Below are positions 35,554 to 43,504 of a stretch of 64,000 bases of DNA, in pieces (within the stretch, counting starts at the first letter, position 1; the number at the start of each line of letters is the position of its first letter). This DNA comes from Halpernia humi. GTDB taxonomy: Bacteria; Bacteroidota; Bacteroidia; Flavobacteriales; Weeksellaceae. The notes below the pieces were generated by a model. It had not been told where the DNA came from, did not search any database, and saw nothing but the letters and a program-made list of their open reading frames with translations. The position numbers were made by a program, and so were the translations under genes. The stretch spans positions 62,001 through 126,000 of the forward strand of contig NZ_FNUS01000008.1 in assembly GCF_900108025.1 (NCBI RefSeq), in the 5' to 3' direction.

Positions 35554-36024
35554 CTAATGTTCATCTGAAAAATAGGTTTTTTTTCTATTTAAATATTTGA
35601 TTTTTTGATTTTTAGTCGCAACATCTATAGAATGCGATTTGTGTATATCAATATCATCTTTTGCTTCCATTGCTAGTTTTACGTAATATTTATGCAATTG
35701 GTCTAATTCGTCTTCGGTTAAATCTTCAATATCTACAATTCTATTACTAGCGTTTTTGCTCGCAGCAATCAATTCATTCAGTTTTATTTGTATGGCTTTT
35801 GAATCTTTATTTTGCGTTTTTTGAATTAAAAAAACCATTAAGAATGTGATAATCGTAGTCCCAGTATTAATTACCAATTGCCAAGTTTCTGAATAATTAA
35901 AAAGAGGGCCAGAAACTGCCCAAATCAATACAATCGCAACCGAGCCCAAAAAAGCATAACTGCTTCCCGTAAATGTAGTTGCAGCATTTGAAAATTTTTC
36001 GAAAAGATTTTTATTTTTTGCCAT
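35554..36024 (-). CDS. Low-affinity iron permease family protein
   Basis: I start at the ATG at 36024 (MAKNKNLFEKFSNAATTF), giving 156 residues; an upstream ATG at 36126 would add 34 residues that are not part of the family. Two hydrophobic segments (SYAFLGSVAIVLIWAVSGPLF and LVINTGTTIITFLMVFLIQ) and TQNKDSKAIQIKLNELI are typical of the bacterial members of PF04120. The C-terminal 60 residues are acidic and helical. Transport of iron by the bacterial homologues is not proven. The gene converges with the efflux operon terminator. Confidence 0.88.
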   Translation of the reverse strand: MAKNKNLFEKFSNAATTFTGSSYAFLGSVAIVLIWAVSGPLFNYSETWQLVINTGTTIITFLMVFLIQKTQNKDSKAIQIKLNELIAASKNASNRIVDIEDLTEDELDQLHKYYVKLAMEAKDDIDIHKSHSIDVATKNQKIKYLNRKKTYFSDEH

Positions 36025-36189
36025 TTTAGTTATTTTTCTAGTCAAAATTAGGTCTTTTGTTGATTTATTGAAGCAAAATTTCGAAAATTTATTACATTTA
36101 TTTTTAATATAAATAGCAAAAAACAACGGCTAAAATTATAGATTAATTTATCTTAAATTTCCATATATTAGCATTTCATTTTAACACTT

Positions 36190-36756
36190 ATGATTCCAGA
36201 AACATTTTCGGCCTTGCCAGTTTTGCAACAATCTTTTTGGTACCTTGCCGCATTTGCAAGTTTGATATTTATTTTTCAAACGATTTTGACGCTTTTGGGC
36301 ACACATTCAGGAGATTTAAGCACAGATTTTGATGCCGATACCAATCATTTTGATGCGCCTTTTGTGCTTTTTACCTTCCGAAATTTAATTAATTTTTTAC
36401 TCGGATTTGGTTGGACGGGCGTTGCATTTTATGGAAAATATAGCGATACTTTAGTCGTAATTTTTGCCGCCGTTGTAGGGATTATTTTCGTGGCAATGTT
36501 CTTTTTCATCATTAAGCAAATGCTAAAATTACAAGAAGACAATAGTTTTAAGATTGAAAATACTTTGGGCAAAACCGCACAAGTTTACATGAATATCCCG
36601 CCTCATAAAAATGGTATTGGTAAAATCCAGATGAGTATAAAAGGGAGTTTTCACGAATTGGAAGCCGTCACCGAAGAATCAGAAACAATATTCGCCAGCG
36701 AAATGGTGAAAGTAGTAAAAGTAGAAAACCAAATTTTAATAGTAGAAAAAATTTAA
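36190..36756 (+). CDS. NfeD-like membrane protein, partner of flotillin
   Basis: 188 residues with three hydrophobic helices (about 15-38, 62-80 and 88-110) and a C-terminal beta-rich domain (about 120-188; NTLGKTAQVYMNIPPHKNGIGKIQMSIKG). The latter resembles the OB-fold of NfeD proteins. The flotillin gene starts 15 bases after the stop, and NfeD-like/SPFH pairs are well known, so the two probably form a membrane microdomain complex. A protease domain, as in long NfeD, is absent. Confidence 0.8.
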   Translation: MIPETFSALPVLQQSFWYLAAFASLIFIFQTILTLLGTHSGDLSTDFDADTNHFDAPFVLFTFRNLINFLLGFGWTGVAFYGKYSDTLVVIFAAVVGIIFVAMFFFIIKQMLKLQEDNSFKIENTLGKTAQVYMNIPPHKNGIGKIQMSIKGSFHELEAVTEESETIFASEMVKVVKVENQILIVEKI

Positions 36757-36771
36757 ATAAAACAATAATTA

Positions 36772-38361
36772 ATGGAAGGATTTATTTTAATTGCGATTGG
36801 CGCATTTGTAGTTTTTATTACAATTCTCGCTTTAGTATCACGCTACAAACGTTGTCCGTCAGACAAAATTTTAGTGATTTACGGAAAAACTGGCGGTCAA
36901 TCTGCAAAATGCGTTCATGGCGGCGGTGCATTTATATGGCCCGTTATTCAAGATTATTCGTACTTGGATTTAAAACCAATTTCAATTGAGGCTAATCTAA
37001 CGAACGCTTTATCTAAACAAAATATTAGAGTAGATGTGCCGTGTAGATTTACAATTGCAATATCCACAGAGCCAGATTCTATGGGAAATGCAGCGGAGCG
37101 CCTTCTCGGTTTATCTACTGAACAAATCCAGGAATTGTCTAAAGACATTCTTTTCGGGCAATTACGTTTGGTAGTTGCGATGATGACTATTGAGGAAATA
37201 AACTCCGACCGCGATAAATTTTTAGAAAATATTGCTAAAAATGTTGATACAGAACTCAAAAAAATTGGTTTAAAATTAATAAATGTCAACGTTACAGATA
37301 TTAAAGATGAGTCTGGCTACATTGAAGCATTGGGGAAAGAAGCGGCTGCTAAAGCCATCAATGAAGCAAAAGTCTCTGTCGCAGAACAAGAAAAAATTGG
37401 TGAGACTGGAAAAGCAATTGCCGATCGAGAACGCGAAACACAAATTGCAGAAACGCACCGCGATCGTGATGTAAAAATTGCTATTACCAATAAAGACCGT
37501 GAAGTAAGCATCGCTGCAGCTGCAAAAGATGAAAATATTGGTAAAGCTGAAGCCGAAAAAGAGTCTAGAGTTGCAACTTCTGAAGCCAATTCATTAGCCG
37601 TGAAAGGTGAAAATGCCGCGAAAATTACCATCGCACAATCGGATGCTTTGCGCCGTGAGAAAGAAGCAGAAGCTTTAAAATTAGCAATGACTGCAGAAAA
37701 AGTACAGTCAGCAAAAGCCTTAGAAGAATCTTATGTTGCTGAGCAAATGGCAGAAAACGCTAGAGCGGAAAGAGAACGCGCCACGCAAAACGCAAATATT
37801 GTAATACCAGCGCAAATCGCGAAACAAAAACAAATTATTGATGCCGAAGCAGATGCCGAAAAAATAAGATTACAAGCGAGAGGTGAAGCCGACGCTATTT
37901 TTGCAAAAATGGATGCCGAAGCAAAAGGTTTATATGAAATCTTAACCAAGCAAGCGCAAGGTTATGATAAAATTGTACAAGCGGCTGGCGGAAATACCGA
38001 TAGCGCATTCCAGTTACTATTAATTGAAAAATTGCCAGAATTGGTGAAAACACAAGTGGAAGCCGTTAAAAATATTAAAATAGATAAAATCACCGTTTGG
38101 GACGGCGGAAATAATGTAGATGGAAACACTTCTACCGCTAATTTCGTGTCAGGAATGATGAAATCTGTACCACCGTTGAATGACTTATTTAATATGGCTG
38201 GATTAAATTTACCAAACTACTTAAAAGGGGATGAGAAACTAAGCGCTTTTGAGAAAGAACAAAAAAAAGTATTTCCACAAAAGCCAAAAGAAGATCAGAA
38301 GAAGGAGGTAAAACCGGAAGGTAAAGAAGACAAACCTTCTGAAGATTCTTCAAACAAATAA
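36772..38361 (+). CDS. Flotillin family (SPFH domain) protein
   Basis: 529 residues. An N-terminal membrane helix (about 4-22) is followed by the SPFH/PHB domain (about 28-190; PSDKILVIYGKTGG, RVDVPCRFTIAIS, LINVNVTDIKDESGY). A long Ala/Glu/Lys-rich coiled coil runs through about 195-400. The C-terminal segment (about 475-529) is Lys/Glu/Pro-rich and unstructured. The protein forms large oligomers at the inner membrane that organise lipid microdomains. It is translated directly after the NfeD-like gene and followed by a strong terminator. Confidence 0.94.
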   Translation: MEGFILIAIGAFVVFITILALVSRYKRCPSDKILVIYGKTGGQSAKCVHGGGAFIWPVIQDYSYLDLKPISIEANLTNALSKQNIRVDVPCRFTIAISTEPDSMGNAAERLLGLSTEQIQELSKDILFGQLRLVVAMMTIEEINSDRDKFLENIAKNVDTELKKIGLKLINVNVTDIKDESGYIEALGKEAAAKAINEAKVSVAEQEKIGETGKAIADRERETQIAETHRDRDVKIAITNKDREVSIAAAAKDENIGKAEAEKESRVATSEANSLAVKGENAAKITIAQSDALRREKEAEALKLAMTAEKVQSAKALEESYVAEQMAENARAERERATQNANIVIPAQIAKQKQIIDAEADAEKIRLQARGEADAIFAKMDAEAKGLYEILTKQAQGYDKIVQAAGGNTDSAFQLLLIEKLPELVKTQVEAVKNIKIDKITVWDGGNNVDGNTSTANFVSGMMKSVPPLNDLFNMAGLNLPNYLKGDEKLSAFEKEQKKVFPQKPKEDQKKEVKPEGKEDKPSEDSSNK

Positions 38362-38367
38362 AGAAAA

Positions 38368-38397
38368 AAAGAGCAGAAATTTCTGCTCTTTTTTTTA
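38368..38397 (+). terminator. Rho-independent terminator after the flotillin gene
   Basis: AGAGCAGAAA (38370-38379) pairs with TTTCTGCTCT (38380-38389), the centre folding into the loop, followed by eight T residues. Confidence 0.9.
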
Positions 38398-38475
38398 TTA
38401 CAAACCGGTATTTTCCCTAAATAAAGCAGATTTCAATTTCAAAAAAAAATCCGCAAAATCTGTGAGATATTATTT

Positions 38476-39129
38476 TTAAATTAAATTATTTTTTCTCGCC
38501 TTTTGCACAGCTTCTAATTTAGAATGCACTTCTAATTTAGCGTAAATATTTTCGATATGCTTTCGCACTGTAGCGGGCGAAATAAATAGGTTTTCTGCAA
38601 TTGCAACATACTGTAAACCACTGCTCAATTGCTCCAAAACTTCTATTTCACGCTTGCCTAATTTTATATTTTCTATTTCAGAAATATCTGAAAATTCCAC
38701 CGGATTTTTTAATAATTTTAAAGTTTTCATGGCCACAGACGGCGTCATCGCAGCGCCACCATTTAGAGTTTCTAAAATAGCTTCGTATAATTTTGGGGCT
38801 TCAATGTCTTTTAGTAAATAGCCGTCTGCGCCGCCTTTTATGGCTTTATAAATATTTTCATCATTATCAAAAACAGTCAGCATAATTATTTTTATTTGCG
38901 GCCATTTATTCTTAATTTCTACGGTGGCTTCAATGCCATTTTTCACAGGCATTTCTATATCCATCAAAATTAAATGAGGCACGGATGTTTGTAGTTTTTC
39001 AATTATTTCTGCACCATTGTAAGCCGTAAATTTAATTTTAATATCATCAAAAAAAGATAGTTTTTCTTCAACCGCTTTTATTAAAAAATGATTATCATCA
39101 ACTACCGCGATATTTATAATCGGATTCAT
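38476..39129 (-). CDS. LuxR/NarL family response regulator
   Basis: 217 residues. The receiver domain (about 1-125) has the acidic pair in VVDDNH, the phospho-acceptor Asp in LILMDIEMPVKNG (about 55), the Thr in IMLTVFD and the Lys in GGADGYLLKDIEAP. The C-terminal LuxR-type HTH (about 150-217) reads LGKREIEVLEQLSSGLQYVAIAE and SPATVRKHIENIYAKL. The TPR sensor kinase gene ends three bases upstream, so the two form a two-component pair. Confidence 0.95.
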   Translation of the reverse strand: MNPIINIAVVDDNHFLIKAVEEKLSFFDDIKIKFTAYNGAEIIEKLQTSVPHLILMDIEMPVKNGIEATVEIKNKWPQIKIIMLTVFDNDENIYKAIKGGADGYLLKDIEAPKLYEAILETLNGGAAMTPSVAMKTLKLLKNPVEFSDISEIENIKLGKREIEVLEQLSSGLQYVAIAENLFISPATVRKHIENIYAKLEVHSKLEAVQKARKNNLI

Positions 39130-39132
39130 ATT

Positions 39133-40929
39133 TTAAATTTTAAATAAAATTTGGCTGCCATTTTCGTTGCTTTTTACTTCAAATGGAATTTCTAATTCTT
39201 TAGCCCGAGAACGCATACTTTGCAGATTGTGATGGTCGGGATTATCAGGATTAAAACCTTTTCCGTTATCTGAAATCTGAAAATAATTGCCATCATTTTC
39301 AGCTTCAATTTTCACACAGATTTCACTTGCACCAGAGTGTTTTATCGCATTATTTACAGCTTCTTGTGCTATTCTATAAACATACATTCCGGTTTTAGAA
39401 TCGTAATTTTTATCTGCAGCATTTTCAAAATTTAGCCGAAAATTAATATGTTCTAAACTTTCGCTGGCTTTGTTGATGCATTTTGAAAGTCTTGCTATTA
39501 AATCTTTTGTAGAAATCACAGATTTATTCATTGCCCAAACCGTGTCTCGAAGTTCAGAAATAGTTTCTCTCGTAAAACTGCTTACGCGCGTTAATTTTTC
39601 GCTTATTTTGCTATTTTCTGCGCCCATAAAATGTTTTATGGTATCTACCGATGAAATGATAAAAGTGAGTTGCGAGCCGATATTATCGTGCAAATCTCGT
39701 GAAATTGCTAGCCTTTGTTCTTGAAGCTTATTTTGTGTTTTTATTTCTGATAGCGCCAGTTGAAGTTCATTTTCTTTCTTTTGGCTGCGTATTTTATTGC
39801 GTTGTTTAAAGTAAAAAAGCAAACCTAAAAGCGCGGTTATTACGGTAATTGCTAGAACCCAAATCAGCCAAAGTTTTCGGTTATTGAGCATGTTTTTTTG
39901 CTCTAAAATTTTGTTTTCTTTTTCAACCGCTTCATATTTTTGGGTAAGAAGTTCTACATTTTTTTCTTTTTCTACGTTAAACAAACTGTCATTAAACTTT
40001 TTCAGTTTATTTTGAAGTTCGTATGCTGTTTTAAAATTATTTTGCAGCACTTCATTTGCAATTAAAATTTGGTACGCTTCTTTTTTTATTGGCGCATAAC
40101 TTAATTTATCCGAAAGTTCGAAGGTTTTTTTAATGTATTGATTAGATTCTGCTACTTTCCCCATTTTAGAATAGAGTTCTCCAATGGCAAAATAATTAAG
40201 GCAAAGGGCAAATTCATCTTTTAATTTCTGCCGAATTTCTAGTGCTTGAAGCAAATAATTTTCACTTTTTTTAAAATTCTTTTGCAGCATTTGGTTGTAG
40301 CCGATAAATTCTAGGGAATAGCCAATTCCCACGCTGTCTTTTCTTGCGCGTTGTATTGCTAAAGAACTTTGATAGCGTTTTAAGGCCTCATCCATTCGGT
40401 TCATTTGCTCATAAACCACGCCGCTTTCATTTAGAACTGTGGCTTTTCCTTCTAAATCTCCAAGTTCATTAAATAAAGTGAGTGCTTTGTCGTAATATTT
40501 CAAAGCACGCTCATTATTATTTAGTTTTCGGTTTAGTTTTGCAATTTCGTTGTAAATATTGGCTTCTGCTTTTTTATCGCCCAATTTTTGGTAAGTTTCA
40601 AGTGCGGCAATGTGGTAATACATCGCAGAATCCATCTGCTGTTTTTTGTGAAAAGCGATGGCTGTATTTTCTGTGAAAAAAGCGTAATTTTTGGTGTCTT
40701 TCAGTTCTTTGGCTAGTTTAAAACCAATTTTGCTGAGGTGCAAAGTAAGATCAACATTGTCTGGTTTTACTTTTTCGAAAGTATTTTTAAGTAAAATAAT
40801 TTTCTGCGCATCTGTTTTGTTTTTGAAAACTAATTCCAAACTGTCGGCTTCTTTTGTGCTAATCTGTGCGCGAGCAGAAAAAAGCGTAAAGATTATTAAT
40901 AAGATAGTAAATAAGTATTTTTTCTTCAT
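39133..40929 (-). CDS. Tetratricopeptide-repeat sensor histidine kinase
   Basis: 598 residues. A signal sequence (first 22 residues) leads to a periplasmic domain of about six TPR units (about 60-320; for example ALKYYDKALTLFNELGD and ALKRYQSSLAIQRARKD). A coiled coil and one transmembrane helix (LWLIWVLAITVITALLGLLFYF, about 350) follow. The kinase core is HisKA_3 with the phospho-His in ISRDLHDNIGSQLTF (about 410) and a HATPase domain (NAIKHSGASEI; ISDNGKGFNPDN). The ligand is unknown. This TPR-kinase/NarL-regulator pairing is common in Bacteroidota. Confidence 0.94.
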   Translation of the reverse strand: MKKKYLFTILLIIFTLFSARAQISTKEADSLELVFKNKTDAQKIILLKNTFEKVKPDNVDLTLHLSKIGFKLAKELKDTKNYAFFTENTAIAFHKKQQMDSAMYYHIAALETYQKLGDKKAEANIYNEIAKLNRKLNNNERALKYYDKALTLFNELGDLEGKATVLNESGVVYEQMNRMDEALKRYQSSLAIQRARKDSVGIGYSLEFIGYNQMLQKNFKKSENYLLQALEIRQKLKDEFALCLNYFAIGELYSKMGKVAESNQYIKKTFELSDKLSYAPIKKEAYQILIANEVLQNNFKTAYELQNKLKKFNDSLFNVEKEKNVELLTQKYEAVEKENKILEQKNMLNNRKLWLIWVLAITVITALLGLLFYFKQRNKIRSQKKENELQLALSEIKTQNKLQEQRLAISRDLHDNIGSQLTFIISSVDTIKHFMGAENSKISEKLTRVSSFTRETISELRDTVWAMNKSVISTKDLIARLSKCINKASESLEHINFRLNFENAADKNYDSKTGMYVYRIAQEAVNNAIKHSGASEICVKIEAENDGNYFQISDNGKGFNPDNPDHHNLQSMRSRAKELEIPFEVKSNENGSQILFKI

Positions 40930-41077
40930 TACTTTAAATATATCAATTGTAAAGTTAAAGATAATATAAAAAAAATAACAAGTGGCTAACTTGTTATTTT
41001 TTATTTTTCGAAAAATGTTTTTAAGATAAAATTCGATTTGCAGTAATTATAATTCTAATTAATAAAGTTGGTAAATT

Positions 41078-41386
41078 TTAAATATTTGTCTTTGAAATTT
41101 TATAAATAGATTCGTTTAAATTTTCGGCGTTTAACCAATATTCTAATAGAATTGGATGATCTATTTCTTGTTTGTAAATTGTTTTTAAGCAGGCAAGTCT
41201 CATGAGAAGTTGTTCATTTTCAATTTGATAAATTTCTAATTCTTTAGAGTTAGAATCTAGTTTTAATTTTTCATTAGTCAAATCTAAATGAAGCGCGGTA
41301 AATGTTTGTTTTTTTTTAAAAATTTCCCGCGCAATTGCCATAATTAAAGCAATCCCACAAAAAATGAGAAGTGATAAAGTAAACAT
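41078..41386 (-). CDS. Small single-helix coiled-coil protein
   Basis: 102 residues. One N-terminal membrane helix (MFTLSLLIFCGIALIMAIA) is followed by a Lys/Glu-rich coiled coil (about 25-75) and a polar tail. No family is recognised. It stands alone on the - strand upstream of the sensor kinase gene and its start is a normal ATG. It may be a membrane-tethered scaffolding protein, but nothing shows this directly. Confidence 0.55.
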   Translation of the reverse strand: MFTLSLLIFCGIALIMAIAREIFKKKQTFTALHLDLTNEKLKLDSNSKELEIYQIENEQLLMRLACLKTIYKQEIDHPILLEYWLNAENLNESIYKISKTNI

Positions 41387-41441
41387 AAATTTTTAAGAAA
41401 GCAGTTTATGATTTATGACTTTGCAGCGTGCAAAATTCTAA

Positions 41442-41882
41442 CTATTCATTAAGATTGATATATTTCATAAATACATCTACGAAAAGGTTTTTGTTGGCAT
41501 CATACACATTTTTCACTGCAGGCAGTGGATCGTTTTGTGTGATGGCAATCACTTTGCCATTGGTAGAATATAATGCATTAATTATTTCTATTTTCATTCC
41601 TTTTTCTTCAAAGTGATAGCCCATTCTCACCTTCAATAGACCGCCTTTCTTATCGGGTTTACTCCAATATATTTCATAATTTTCGGGTGAGATAACATTA
41701 GATTTTTCGAAGGTGTAGTCGTACTTCGCAATGTCTTCTTCATAAAATCTAGAGTTTGCGAGTGCTTTTTCTTTAGTAATGCCATCAGCATAAGTCATGT
41801 TAAATACTTGTGCAAAACTGAGTTGTGCAATAAATAATAAGGCAAATAATACAATTCTTTTGGTGATTGTTGTTGTGGTCAT
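41442..41882 (-). CDS. Secreted hypothetical protein (paralogue 1)
   Basis: 146 residues with a signal peptide (TKRIVLFALLFIAQLSFAQ). The mature protein of about 120 residues follows the same plan as the next gene: VFNMTYADGITKEKALANS..YE...YTFEKSNVISPENYEIYW...VRMGYHFEEKGMKIEIINALYSTNGK...LFVDVFMKYI. The two are diverged tandem paralogues. A beta-rich periplasmic protein is likely; no known domain is recognised. There is a 43-base gap between them. Confidence 0.7.
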   Translation of the reverse strand: MTTTTITKRIVLFALLFIAQLSFAQVFNMTYADGITKEKALANSRFYEEDIAKYDYTFEKSNVISPENYEIYWSKPDKKGGLLKVRMGYHFEEKGMKIEIINALYSTNGKVIAITQNDPLPAVKNVYDANKNLFVDVFMKYINLNE

Positions 41883-41925
41883 AATTGTGGTTTTAAGGTT
41901 GAAATTTATTGTTTTAAAAGTGAGT

Positions 41926-42360
41926 TTAGTATTTTAAAAAATCGAAAAAAGAATCTATAAAAAGTTGTCGGCTAACTTCGTAGGCTTTTTTTCTATTGGT
42001 TTCTGTGTCGGTTGATGTAATTAAAATTTCTTTGTTTGGATAAATATACTGGGTGGAAATTAGATTGAGAACCGCCTTTTTATTTTGCAAATCATAATGA
42101 ACAGTTGTTTTCATTTTAAATTGATTATCGGATATATTTTCCCAAATAATATTGTATTTAAACGGAGATTCTACATTCGTTTTGGTAATAGTCCATTTTT
42201 CAGCGCTCATCGCTGCTTCATAATATTTTGCTGCTATTAGAATTGCTTCTTGCGATTTATTAGCCTCATAATTTTGTTCGAAAACTTGTGAAAAGCCCAA
42301 ACTATAAGCAAGCAGAAATAGAAGCAGTTTTGTTTTAAATAAAATAAAATTTTTCATCAT
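41926..42360 (-). CDS. Secreted hypothetical protein (paralogue 2)
   Basis: 144 residues with a signal peptide (KTKLLLFLLAYSLGFSQ). Matching features with the neighbour are VFEQNYEANKSQEAIL..AKYYE, WTITKTNVESPFKYNIIW, MKTTVHYDLQNKKAVLNLISTQYIYPNKEILIT and LFIDSFFDFLKY. It is the first gene of the pair and diverges from the contractile injection operon across a 412-base gap. Function unknown. A regulatory link with that operon is possible only through the shared intergenic region. Confidence 0.7.
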   Translation of the reverse strand: MMKNFILFKTKLLLFLLAYSLGFSQVFEQNYEANKSQEAILIAAKYYEAAMSAEKWTITKTNVESPFKYNIIWENISDNQFKMKTTVHYDLQNKKAVLNLISTQYIYPNKEILITSTDTETNRKKAYEVSRQLFIDSFFDFLKY

Positions 42361-42772
42361 TTATGTTTTTAAGGTTCATTAATAATCCTCAAAATCTTGT
42401 ATTAAGAAATCAGATTCCTTGTTCATAACTTCGATTATTTATTAGGGTAAAATTCTGAAAATACAACTTGAAAAACTATAAGGCAGTTGCCGTATTTTTG
42501 AAATTAATTGTCACCCATAAGTTTAAAAATTAAAATTAAAGTTTTTAAAATTACAATCAATTCTTTCGGGAAAGCCTTTTCATAAAGCCAATTATTTGGA
42601 ACAAGTTGAGTGAATCCTACATTTTTTTTAAAAAATAAAAGGTGTAAACACCCTATAAAAAACAGGAAAAACACCCTCTTATTTTTAGTGTATTTCCTTA
42701 TAAAATCTATTTTAATAAGTGATTTCTTTACTAGGTTAAAAATCCAAGTCATTCATTTACAAAGTTTTAATT
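42361..42772. other. Intergenic control region of the contractile injection operon
   Basis: 412 bases without a convincing gene; an 82-codon frame on the - strand (42504-42752) has Phe/Leu/Lys-rich, noncoding-like composition. No TAnnTTTG box is present ahead of the operon start. The notable parts are the direct repeats at 42641-42677 (separate entry) and TTTTACCCTAATAAAT on the - strand near 42444-42459, which resembles them. Confidence 0.5.
42641..42677. promoter_or_regulatory. Direct repeats AAACACCCT, possible activator site
   Basis: AAACACCCT occurs at 42646-42654 and again at 42669-42677, a spacing of 23 bases or about two helical turns. The first copy is also the right arm of a GGTGT-AA-ACACC hairpin (42641-42652). 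It lies about 100 bases ahead of the first structural gene. Two-turn direct repeats are typical of dimeric response-regulator sites. Confidence 0.35.
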
Positions 42773-43483
42773 ATGGATTTAGGTGTAATCTTAGATAGAT
42801 TTTCAAAATTAATTGATCCCAACAACTCGAGTTTTATAAATCTTGTAAACATTGCAACGCTAAGTGATGGTGACGAGTTTTTGGAGCAGAAATCGAGTAT
42901 TACAATGTCTGTTGTAAATATTCAGGAAGATAAAACCATGAAAAACCAACCTGTTTTTCAAAGAAATATAATAGATAATAATTTTAATCGCTTTGCACAT
43001 CCTACGAAATATTTGGTTGTTTCTATCCTTTTTGCTTCATATAATATCGATCCACTAAAATATTTAGATGGACTTGGAAAGTTGCAAACCGTGATCGATT
43101 TTTTTCAGCAAAACAATTTATTTTTTTACAAAATATCGGCGCCAAATAAAAATGAAGTGCTCACTTCTGCGCAATATAGTTTGAAAACAGAAAATGAAAA
43201 AGATAAATATTCTAAGTTCACCGTCTTGTCGGTAGATTTAAGTTTAGAACAAACCAACCAAATGTGGTCTTATTTGGGTTCCAAATATATGCCTTCAGTT
43301 TTATACGAAATGCGAGTTCTTCCAGTGCAGCAAGATACTGTGCAAGTTGTGAAAAGCATAGAAGAAATAAAAATTAAACTTTGGGAAAACGATAAAAAAG
43401 ATGCCGCAGGTTTGCTAGAAAGTTCCCAAAATTTAAAATTTGGAAAGGACGAAAATGGTAAAATAATAGAAAAATTTGAGTAA
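42773..43483 (+). CDS. DUF4255 protein, Afp16/Pvc16-like tail cap
   Basis: 236 residues. The DUF4255 (Pvc16 N-terminal) pattern is seen in the N-terminal 20 residues, SITMSVVNIQEDKTMKNQP (about 42-60), PTKYLVVSILFASYN and YLDGLGKLQTVIDFFQQN. In Afp and PVC particles this protein terminates tube and sheath at the distal end and sets particle length. It is placed first in the operon here, whereas in Afp/PVC clusters its gene is last. Only 21 bases separate it from the sheath gene. Confidence 0.88.
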   Translation: MDLGVILDRFSKLIDPNNSSFINLVNIATLSDGDEFLEQKSSITMSVVNIQEDKTMKNQPVFQRNIIDNNFNRFAHPTKYLVVSILFASYNIDPLKYLDGLGKLQTVIDFFQQNNLFFYKISAPNKNEVLTSAQYSLKTENEKDKYSKFTVLSVDLSLEQTNQMWSYLGSKYMPSVLYEMRVLPVQQDTVQVVKSIEEIKIKLWENDKKDAAGLLESSQNLKFGKDENGKIIEKFE

Positions 43484-43504
43484 TAACTTTAAAATAAAAA
43501 CATC

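Noticed and set aside
42504-42752. 82-codon frame on the - strand upstream of the eCIS operon
   Set aside because: Phe/Leu/Lys-rich composition typical of A/T-rich noncoding DNA, no family resemblance, and it would cover the likely control region of the operon.
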